Shown here: positions 1 through 4,637 of the stretch, piece by piece
How the letters are laid out: each line of letters begins with the position of its first letter
Numbering within the stretch: position 1 is the first letter of the stretch
Origin: an uncultured Clostridia bacterium
GTDB taxonomy: Bacteria; Bacillota; Clostridia; Christensenellales; UBA1242
Direction: 5' to 3'
NCBI GenBank assembly: GCA_947366645.1
Contig: CANBAX010000059.1
Coordinates: 1-5,088, forward strand
DNA length: 5,088 bases
Position numbers and translations under genes: made by a program
The notes under the pieces: generated by a model
Told to the model about the DNA's origin: nothing
What the model saw: the letters and a program-made list of their open reading frames with translations, nothing else
Database searches by the model: none

Positions 1-136
1 CAAGGTCTTAGGTGTTGCAAAAAGTACTATTAGTTTATGGGAGAACGGCTTAAGAGAACCTTTATTATCATCTCTAGTTGCAATAGCAAATTACTTTAAA
101 ATTTCTATTGACGAAATCGTCGGCTTGGTGGACTAA
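1..136 (+). CDS. Partial Cro/C1-type (XRE) HTH regulator, C-terminal part
   Basis: The reading frame starts outside the window; its last 44 codons are visible (first full codon at 2, TAA at 134-136). The fragment holds the recognition helix and the rest of a single XRE domain: LGVAKSTISLWENG, followed by two more helices and the ending EIVGLVD. The STISLWENG stretch is typical of Cro/C1-family DNA-binding domains, which bind short operators as dimers. From the conserved Gly before the recognition helix to the final Asp it is 41 residues, the same as in the two following genes, so it is the first visible copy of a tandem paralogue array. If it has the same length as the others it starts about 76 bases before the window. 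Its stop overlaps the ATG of the next gene by one base. Its target is unknown. Confidence 0.85.
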   Translation, partial: KVLGVAKSTISLWENGLREPLLSSLVAIANYFKISIDEIVGLVD

Positions 137-148
137 TGGAATTAAAAC
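122..148 (+). repeat. Junction repeat, copy 1 (HTH gene 1 / HTH gene 2)
   Basis: Positions 122-148 match 334-360 at 26 of 27 bases; the only difference is at 142 versus 354. The core is GGCTTGGTGGACTAATGGAA. It encodes the terminal GLVD of one HTH gene, the overlapping stop/start TAATG, and the first residues of the next. GGTGG sits 4 bases before the ATG and may act as a weak ribosome binding site or reinitiation signal. Confidence 0.85.
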
Positions 149-348
149 AAACTTTTTCCAAACGATTAAAAGAATTGAGAATTGAAAAGAATTTAACACA
201 AGTACAACTAGGAGAGAAAACAGGCATAAGCCAAACCAGCGTTGCCAAATGGGAAAATGCTGAACGCTCTCCTAGCATTGAATATTTAGTAGAACTTGCC
301 TCATTTTTTAATTGTTCAATAGAATATTTATTAGGCTTGGTGGACTAA
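136..348 (+). CDS. Small Cro/C1-type (XRE) HTH transcriptional regulator, 70 aa
   Basis: This is a complete single-domain HTH protein with no other domain. Helix 1 is around residues 7-18 (FSKRLKELRIEK). The HTH follows: TQVQLGEKTG at 21-30, then the recognition helix SQTSVAKWEN at 32-41. Further helices run to the C-terminal LLGLVD. The W39-E40-N41 motif and the Leu/Ile core pattern are classic for the Cro/C1/SinR-like family, so a DNA-binding regulator is secure; its operator and target genes cannot be read from the sequence. The ATG at 136 overlaps the upstream TAA (TAATG) and follows a weak Shine-Dalgarno-like GGTGG lying in the upstream gene's GLVD codons, so translation is probably coupled. 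The N-terminus (MELKQTFSKRLKELRIE) closely matches that of the next gene (MEIKRNFAKRIQELRIE), which indicates duplication. Confidence 0.93.
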   Translation: MELKQTFSKRLKELRIEKNLTQVQLGEKTGISQTSVAKWENAERSPSIEYLVELASFFNCSIEYLLGLVD

Positions 349-360
349 TGGAAATAAAAC
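334..360 (+). repeat. Junction repeat, copy 2 (HTH gene 2 / HTH gene 3)
   Basis: This is the second copy of the gene-junction sequence, exactly 212 bp downstream of the first. That distance is one HTH gene minus the one-base overlap. The gene bodies between the copies are much less alike than these junctions, which suggests either selection on the junction or recent exchange there. Confidence 0.85.
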
Positions 361-560
361 GAAACTTTGCAAAAAGGATTCAAGAATTAAGAATTGAGGA
401 AGGGCTTTCAATAAATAAACTTAGTAAAAAAATAGGAATACCTTTTACCACTTTATTGCGCTTAGAAAGAGGAGAAACTGATATAAAAAGTGAGCAAATT
501 ATTATTCTAAGTACTTATTTTAAAGTAAGTACAGATTATTTGCTTGGACTTGAAGATTAA
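348..560 (+). CDS. Small Cro/C1-type (XRE) HTH transcriptional regulator, 70 aa, divergent recognition helix
   Basis: This is the third member of the tandem HTH array, again exactly 70 residues. The HTH is SINKLSKKIG at 21-30 followed by IPFTTLLRLERG at 31-42, where the usual Trp-Glu-Asn after the recognition helix is replaced by Leu-Glu-Arg. It ends LLGLED, against GLVD in the other two copies. The frame stays open upstream to a TTG at 312, but the ATG at 348 is chosen for three reasons. It aligns with the start of the preceding paralogue, it shares the same TAATG overlap, and it follows the same GGTGG element. It is the last gene of the array: only 10 bases separate its stop from a terminator hairpin. 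The role is inferred as DNA-binding regulation. The changed residues in the recognition helix suggest a different operator from its neighbours. Confidence 0.92.
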   Translation: MEIKRNFAKRIQELRIEEGLSINKLSKKIGIPFTTLLRLERGETDIKSEQIIILSTYFKVSTDYLLGLED

Positions 561-570
561 ACAAACCCAA

Positions 571-599
571 TAAAAAAACACCGTCAAGGTGTTTTTTTA
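571..599. terminator. Bidirectional intrinsic terminator between converging HTH array and iscU
   Basis: There is a perfect 12-bp inverted repeat, 571-582 paired with 588-599, around the 5-base loop GTCAA. CACC/GGTG forms the GC part, flanked by seven A on the left and seven T on the right. Each strand therefore reads a stem followed by a U run. It lies 10 bases after the last HTH gene on the plus strand, and on the minus strand its first stem bases are the iscU stop codon itself. It fits a shared rho-independent terminator for the two converging units. Confidence 0.88.
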
Positions 600-1010
600 A
601 TCTTCATCGTCATCGACTTTGGCAGACTTTTTGTTTGCCTTGTCTTTGCGTTTATAGTAATCCTCTACCGCTGCATGAATGCTTTCTTCCGCAAGCACTG
701 AACAGTGTATCTTGTGTTGTGGCATCTCGCCTAAAATATCATACACTTGTTTGTTTGTCACTTTAAGTGCCTCGTCAAGAGTTTTGCCCTTAATAAGGTC
801 ACAAGCAACATCGGTGGACGCTATCGCTGCGCAGCAACCGAAAGTTTTAAATCTTGCATCTTTAATAATGCCGTTATCATCTACAAGAAGATAAACCTTC
901 ATGATATCTCCACAAGCAGCATTGCCCACCTTGCCTACGCCGTTTGCACCGCGAAGACCGCCAGCATTTCTTGGATTTTTAAATCTTTCTATGATTTCTT
1001 TACTATACAT
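597..1010 (-). CDS. iscU: Fe-S cluster assembly scaffold protein IscU (NifU N-terminal type)
   Basis: IscU is the cytosolic scaffold on which sulfur delivered by IscS and iron are built into [2Fe-2S] clusters. The 137-residue product carries the three conserved cluster-ligand cysteines of the family. These are C33 in ACGD (with D35, the Asp that promotes cluster release), C59 in FKTFGCCAAIAST, and C103 in KIHCSVLAEE, next to H102. The N-terminal YSKEIIERFKNPRNAGG is also typical. C60 is an additional cysteine directly beside C59. The stretch before HC reads MPQHK rather than the LPPVK bound by the chaperone HscA in proteobacteria. The last 18 residues are a charged tail ending DDDED, beyond the usual end of the domain. 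The ATG overlaps the iscS stop (TAATG), with GGGAGGAG at 1014-1021 as ribosome binding site. It is the last gene of the iscSU unit. Confidence 0.96.
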   Translation of the reverse strand: MYSKEIIERFKNPRNAGGLRGANGVGKVGNAACGDIMKVYLLVDDNGIIKDARFKTFGCCAAIASTDVACDLIKGKTLDEALKVTNKQVYDILGEMPQHKIHCSVLAEESIHAAVEDYYKRKDKANKKSAKVDDDED

Positions 1011-2185
1011 TATCTCCTCCCTGCTTTAGTTATTGGTGAAATTGAACGAAGTTGGTTTATTGCCTTTTCAAGCTCATCTACCACATAGTCAATATCACTT
1101 CTTGTTGTATTTTTGCCGAATGAAAATCTTATAGAGCCTTGTGCTATCTCATCTGGCACTTTCATAGCCCTTAGCACATGGCTTGGCTGAAGTGAATTTG
1201 AAGTGCAAGCCGAAGCTGTTGACACTGCTATTCCCGCAAGGTCGAGAAGCATCAAGATACTTTCCCCTTCCACCATTTCAAAAGAAATGTTTACAATACT
1301 ATTCACTTTTTGCTGAGGGTGTCCATTCACATGAATGTAAGAAATACGCTCAGTTACCTTGTCTAAGAAATATTGTCTTACCGCTTTAAGTTTCTGTTGA
1401 TTAATTACAAGGTCACGATTTGCAATTTCAACTGCCTTACCAAAGCCTGCAACTGCTGGGACATTTGTTGTTCCGCCACGCTTACCCCTCTCTTGTGAAC
1501 CGCCTGAGATAAGGTTTTCAATTCTGACACCATTTTTAAGATATAAAGCGCCGCAACCCTTTGGTCCATAGATTTTATGTGAGGACATACTCATCGCATC
1601 AATTTCCATATCCTCAACATTTATCTTCACTGCACCAATAGCCTGCACTGCGTCTGTGTGGAAAATTATTCCATACTCATGTGCTGTCTTTGCAATGGCT
1701 TTAATGTTTTGAATTGTGCCAACCTCATTATTCACCGTCATAATTGAAATAAGGGTTGTATCCTTTCTGATAGCGTGAATAAGGTCTGCAATACTTACAA
1801 TGCCATACTTGTCGACTGGGAGATATGTAACCTCATACCCTTCCGCTTCAAGTTGCTTGCAAGCGTCAAGCACTGCATGATGCTCAAATGCACTTGTAAT
1901 GATATGTTTTCCTTTGTTTGCATAGGCATGTGCAATACCCTTAATTGCCCAGTTGTCCGCCTCTGTTCCGCCAGAGGTAAAATATATTTCGTTGGATTTT
2001 GCCGCACCTATTGCGTGTGCAATACGGTCGCGCGCTCTATCTACTATCGCACTTGCCTCTCGTCCATAGCCGTGCAAACTGTTTGCATTGCCATAAATGG
2101 TATTAAAACAAGGCAACATTTCCGCCAAAACCTCACTTGAAACATAGGTTGTAGCAGCATTATCTAGATAAATCTTTCTTACCAT
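1010..2185 (-). CDS. iscS: Cysteine desulfurase IscS/NifS
   Basis: This is a PLP-dependent enzyme that removes sulfur from L-cysteine, giving alanine and a protein-bound persulfide that is passed to IscU and other acceptors. The 391 residues show the family's features in order. LDNAATT is at 7-13, SGGTEADNWA at 71-80 forms the phosphate-binding region, and EHHAVLD at 101-107 holds the cofactor-stacking His102. N153 lies in VNNEVGT, D178 and Q181 in HTDAVQ, and the PLP lysine K204 in SSHKIYGPKG. The catalytic Cys327 is in STASACTSNSLQPSHVLRAM. The long loop around Cys327 and the ACTS context match group I (IscS/NifS) rather than SufS. The start follows AAGGAAGG and a promoter lies immediately upstream. 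Its last codons (GRR) form the iscU ribosome binding site, so the two are coupled. No iscR, iscA or hscBA is seen here. Confidence 0.97.
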   Translation of the reverse strand: MVRKIYLDNAATTYVSSEVLAEMLPCFNTIYGNANSLHGYGREASAIVDRARDRIAHAIGAAKSNEIYFTSGGTEADNWAIKGIAHAYANKGKHIITSAFEHHAVLDACKQLEAEGYEVTYLPVDKYGIVSIADLIHAIRKDTTLISIMTVNNEVGTIQNIKAIAKTAHEYGIIFHTDAVQAIGAVKINVEDMEIDAMSMSSHKIYGPKGCGALYLKNGVRIENLISGGSQERGKRGGTTNVPAVAGFGKAVEIANRDLVINQQKLKAVRQYFLDKVTERISYIHVNGHPQQKVNSIVNISFEMVEGESILMLLDLAGIAVSTASACTSNSLQPSHVLRAMKVPDEIAQGSIRFSFGKNTTRSDIDYVVDELEKAINQLRSISPITKAGRR

Positions 2186-2208
2186 AATTCCTTCCTTTTA
2201 ACGACTTA

Positions 2209-2237
2209 ATTTTAGCACTTTCTTTTCCCAAAGTCAA
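2209..2237 (-). promoter_or_regulatory. Sigma-A-type promoter for iscS-iscU
   Basis: Reading the minus strand, -35 TTGACT (2237-2232) is followed by a 17-base spacer and -10 TAAAAT (2214-2209). Five of six bases match the consensus in each box. Transcription would begin near 2202, giving a leader of roughly 15-20 bases that holds the AAGGAAGG ribosome binding site (about 2190-2197). It lies downstream of the trxA terminator, so iscSU looks like a separate transcription unit. Confidence 0.75.
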
Positions 2238-2245
2238 TAGCCATA

Positions 2246-2269
2246 ATTAAAAGTTGACTTACTTTTAAT
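2246..2269. promoter_or_regulatory. 9-bp inverted repeat upstream of the iscSU promoter (possible operator)
   Basis: ATTAAAAGT (2246-2254) and ACTTTTAAT (2261-2269) are perfect inverted copies separated by 6 bases. The near edge is 9 bases upstream of the iscS -35 box, so the centre would be around -55 from the predicted start. This is a usual position for an activator or upstream regulator site. It is not followed by a U run on the minus strand, so it does not look like a terminator. I do not recognise it as a known box; in such AT-rich sequence chance is possible. Confidence 0.4.
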
Positions 2270-2281
2270 AAAAAATAACAA

Positions 2282-2306
2282 AAAATAGCGATTTTTTCGC
2301 TATTTT
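2282..2306 (-). terminator. Intrinsic terminator after trxA
   Basis: A perfect 10-bp stem (2282-2291 with 2297-2306, core TAGCGA/TCGCTA) encloses a 5-base loop. On the minus strand it is followed by TTGTTATTTTTTATT, a U-rich tail. It begins about 12 bases after the trxA stop codon and ahead of the iscS promoter, so it closes the hslVU-tcdA-trxA side. On the plus strand the following bases are also T-rich but nothing upstream needs it. Confidence 0.8.
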
Positions 2307-2317
2307 ATTGATTAACA

Positions 2318-2626
2318 TTATAAATAAGACTTAATTGTGTCAAGTGCGTCATCGTGTTGCCATAGGCCGATGTGCTTTTCTCTTTGCTGACCGTCCTCGA
2401 AAATCATAATGGTTGGTATGCTCATAATGCCAAACTTTCTAGCAAGGGCTTCGCTTTCATCAACATCTACCTTGTAGATTTTTACATTATCGCCAAGCTC
2501 CTCTTGTAAATCTTCAAGTATTGGTGCCATCATTCTGCATGGTCCACACCAGTTTGCAAAAAAGTCTACTACGACAACCCCCTCTTTGATGGTTTTATCA
2601 AAGGTTGTATTATTTAAAATCTGCAT
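2318..2626 (-). CDS. trxA: Thioredoxin
   Basis: Thioredoxin is a small cytosolic thiol-disulfide oxidoreductase that is reduced by thioredoxin reductase and in turn reduces protein disulfides. At 102 residues it has the usual family length and a single thioredoxin fold with no signal peptide. The active site is W26-C27-G28-P29-C30 in DFFANWCGPCRMMAP. The buried Asp21 that assists thiol chemistry is present, as is the cis-proline P71 in MSIPTIMIF, opposite the active site. The segment after the last strand reads HIGLWQHDDALDTIK, where the common form is a simple Gly-rich turn; this is only a family-level variation. AAGGAGG (2631-2637) lies 4 bases before the ATG. The gene follows tcdA by 30 bases and has a promoter-like sequence in that interval and in the tcdA 3' end. 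Electron donor and substrates are not evident here. Confidence 0.96.
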   Translation of the reverse strand: MQILNNTTFDKTIKEGVVVVDFFANWCGPCRMMAPILEDLQEELGDNVKIYKVDVDESEALARKFGIMSIPTIMIFEDGQQREKHIGLWQHDDALDTIKSYL

Positions 2627-2642
2627 ATATCCTCCTTATTTT

Positions 2643-2671
2643 ATTATACCATATTATTAAATATTTTCCAA
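2643..2671 (-). promoter_or_regulatory. Putative extended -10 promoter for trxA inside the tcdA 3' end
   Basis: The minus strand reads -35 TTGGAA (2671-2666, Leu-Glu codons of tcdA), a 17-base spacer, and a perfect -10 TATAAT (2648-2643). It is preceded by TG one base upstream (TGGTATAAT), an extended -10. The predicted start is near 2636, at the first bases of the AAGGAGG ribosome binding site, so the leader would be only about 10 bases. The motif match is good, but the very short leader leaves room for doubt. Confidence 0.55.
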
Positions 2672-3331
2672 AAATTTGTTTATTATTACCGCGGCTATTG
2701 TAATTCCGCACATGGCTGGGTAGTAACTTATGCTTCCCACAACACCAGTTTGATTTGTGACCGGTTTGCTATCACAGGTGACAACCTCAAGGCTCTTTAC
2801 CCCCGCCTCACGCAGTTTTTTGCGAATAGCCTTTGCAAGGCCGTCATCATGAGTCTTATAAATATCTGTCAGGTAAAATTTTGGAATGTCATATCGGTTA
2901 CCAGCACCCATAGCCGAAATTATTGGAATGTCATTTCCCTTGCAATATTTAATCAGTGCGACCTTATCTTTAACACTATCTATTGCGTCCACTACCATAT
3001 CGCAAGACGGAATGATATTTAAACTTTCTTCGGTCAGCCTCAATGGAAATATATTTATTTCAAGCTCAGGATTAATTTCTAAAAGTTGGGTTTTTAAAAC
3101 CTCCACTTTAAGTCGTCCTATAGTGTTCACATTGGCTACCACCTGACGATTTATATTTGAACTTGACACTCTATCAAAATCAACAAGATTAATCCTTCCA
3201 ACACCTGCCCTAACAAGCATATGGGAGACATAGCCACCTACTCCACCCGTGCCGACAATAGTCACATATCTATCTTTCAAATTATTTACGCCCTCTTCGC
3301 CAATAAGCAGGCTAGTTCTTCCCGTATCCAT
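2657..3331 (-). CDS. tcdA: tRNA threonylcarbamoyladenosine dehydratase (TcdA/CsdL/YgdL, ThiF-E1 family)
   Basis: TcdA enzymes use ATP to cyclise t6A37 of ANN-decoding tRNAs to cyclic ct6A. The product is an E1/ThiF-like Rossmann protein. Counted from the chosen start, the nucleotide loop GTGGVGG is at 27-33, acidic residues D51 and D53 are in LVDFD, and the NINRQ motif is at 59-63. VVDAIDSVKDK with D115 and D118 and the family-specific SAMGAGNRYD (139-148) follow. The end reads GSISYYPAMCGITIA, as in YgdL/YrvM proteins rather than ThiF, MoeB or HesA, and no C-terminal rhodanese domain is present. At 224 residues it is shorter than the roughly 250-270 common in the family, mainly in the loop before GSIS. 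The ATG at 3331 is preferred over the one at 3337 because AGGA, overlapping the hslU stop, is spaced 6 bases from it. The neighbourhood with cysteine desulfurase recalls the E. coli csd locus. Confidence 0.88.
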   Translation of the reverse strand: MDTGRTSLLIGEEGVNNLKDRYVTIVGTGGVGGYVSHMLVRAGVGRINLVDFDRVSSSNINRQVVANVNTIGRLKVEVLKTQLLEINPELEINIFPLRLTEESLNIIPSCDMVVDAIDSVKDKVALIKYCKGNDIPIISAMGAGNRYDIPKFYLTDIYKTHDDGLAKAIRKKLREAGVKSLEVVTCDSKPVTNQTGVVGSISYYPAMCGITIAAVIINKFLENI

Positions 3332-3339
3332 AATCATTC

Positions 3340-4635
3340 CTACAATACAAACTTCTTAAGGTCAAACTTTTTCTTTGTTTCCTTAAAAGCGTTTTGAACA
3401 TAAGCCCTGTCCACCTTCACTTCCAGCATAGGGTGGTCACCAGAGGCATTGAAGGAAATATCTTCAAGAAGCGCCTCCATAATGGTATGTAGTCGTCTAG
3501 CGCCGATGTTCTCACTTGTTTCATTTTCAGCCGCCGCCATTTCAGCAATTTCGTCAAGGGCGTCCTCCGTAAATTTAAGGTCGATATTATCCACTTTTAA
3601 TATACTTGCGTATTGAAGTGTAACCGCATTCTTAGTTTCACTTAAAATTCTTTTAAAGTCCTCTTTTGTTAGGTTTTCAAGGTCAACACGTATTGGGAAA
3701 CGGCCTTGAAGTTCGGGTATCATGTCCTCAATGTTTGAAACATGGAAGGCGCCCGAGGCAATAAACAAAATGAAATCGGTTTTAACATTGCCATATTTTG
3801 TTGCCACCGTGCTACCTTCTACAATAGGAAGAATATCACGCTGCACACCTTCACGGGAAACATCTTGGTTGTTAGATGAGCCGCTGCCACCGATAATCTT
3901 ATCAATTTCATCGATGAAAATTATCCCCTCTTCCTCAACACGTCTAATCGCCTCGACGTTCACATTGTCTTTGTCGATTATTTTATCGCATTCCTCGCCA
4001 GTAAGAATTTCTCTTGCCCTTGCCACCGTCATTTTTCTTTTCTTGCGTTTTTGTGGCATAAGTCCGTCAAACATAGAGCCAAGACTTATCTCTGGCCCAC
4101 CAACCGCTATCATAGGTTTTGGTGTGTCAAGTACAGAAATTTCTATATTTTCATTTTCAAGTTTGCCCGCCCTTAAATCTTCAAGTACGGCGTCTTTACT
4201 GGTTTCTATATCACTTGCCCGCCTTGTATCAGTGATAGCGTCAACAAGCCTTTTTTCAACTAAAGGTGCGACCTTCTTTTCCACTTCATGTGCCTGTTCA
4301 TCTTTTACCATTCGCACTGAAACTTCAACAAGGTCACGTATCATACTTTCAACATCTCTTCCAACATAACCCACTTCGGTGTACTTGGTTGCTTCAATTT
4401 TGATAAATGGTGCTTTTACAAGTCTTGCAAGCCTTCTTGCTATCTCTGTTTTTCCTACCCCTGTTGGGCCACGCATTATGATGTTTTTAGGTGTGATTTC
4501 CTCGCGTAACTCCTTAGGAAGTCTGCTTCTTCGATACCTATTTCTTAATGCGATAGCCACCGCTCTTTTCGCTTTGGCTTGTCCGATAATATATTTATCA
4601 AGTTCTTCAACTATCTGTCTTGGTGTGTAGTTCAC
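3340..4635 (-). CDS. hslU: ATP-dependent protease ATPase subunit HslU (ClpY)
   Basis: HslU is the AAA+ hexamer that unfolds substrates and feeds them to the HslV peptidase in the cytosol. The 431-residue sequence begins TPRQIVEELDKYIIGQ, typical of the family. The Walker A motif GPTGVGKT is at 56-63 and the pore loop GYVGRD at 89-94. The intermediate (I) domain runs from about 110 to 230 and includes a basic QKRKKRK patch. Walker B GIIFIDEID is at 237-245, the sensor 1 region IASGAFH at 292-298, the arginine-finger region ELQGRFPIRV near 312, and sensor 2 IGARRLHT around 377-384. It ends DLKKFVL, the tail that docks into HslV to activate it (commonly DLSRFIL). The start is GTG, 2 bases after the hslV stop, with GAGGAGG at 4643-4649 inside the last hslV codons, so the pair is coupled. 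It is distinguished from ClpX by the I domain and the lack of a zinc-binding N-domain. Confidence 0.97.
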   Translation of the reverse strand: MNYTPRQIVEELDKYIIGQAKAKRAVAIALRNRYRRSRLPKELREEITPKNIIMRGPTGVGKTEIARRLARLVKAPFIKIEATKYTEVGYVGRDVESMIRDLVEVSVRMVKDEQAHEVEKKVAPLVEKRLVDAITDTRRASDIETSKDAVLEDLRAGKLENENIEISVLDTPKPMIAVGGPEISLGSMFDGLMPQKRKKRKMTVARAREILTGEECDKIIDKDNVNVEAIRRVEEEGIIFIDEIDKIIGGSGSSNNQDVSREGVQRDILPIVEGSTVATKYGNVKTDFILFIASGAFHVSNIEDMIPELQGRFPIRVDLENLTKEDFKRILSETKNAVTLQYASILKVDNIDLKFTEDALDEIAEMAAAENETSENIGARRLHTIMEALLEDISFNASGDHPMLEVKVDRAYVQNAFKETKKKFDLKKFVL

Positions 4636-4637
4636 GC

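Noticed and set aside
312..347. TTG start giving a 12-residue longer third HTH protein
   Set aside because: The ATG at 348 aligns with the start of the preceding paralogue and shares its TAATG overlap and GGTGG element; the extension has no counterpart in the family.
1..560. HTH genes as a phage immunity or toxin-antitoxin module
   Set aside because: No toxin, integrase, HigB/RelE-like partner or divergent cro-like promoter is visible; only HTH genes are present in the window, so the claim cannot be supported.
679..1088. Plus-strand open frames opposite iscU and the iscS end
   Set aside because: Antisense shadows of well-conserved genes with no ribosome binding site or family resemblance.
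1183..2140. Open frames overlapping iscS on either strand
   Set aside because: All overlap conserved iscS codons in other frames and show no domain or initiation signal.
2254..2259. TTGACT on the plus strand as a -35 box for a rightward transcript
   Set aside because: No acceptable -10 at the right spacing, and only minus-strand genes lie to the right.
2750..3146. Plus-strand open frames opposite tcdA
   Set aside because: Antisense shadow frames with no family signal.
3722..4369. Long plus-strand open frame opposite hslU
   Set aside because: It lies entirely antisense to a strongly conserved gene, is Ser/Ile-rich low-complexity as expected for a shadow frame, and has no recognisable domain.
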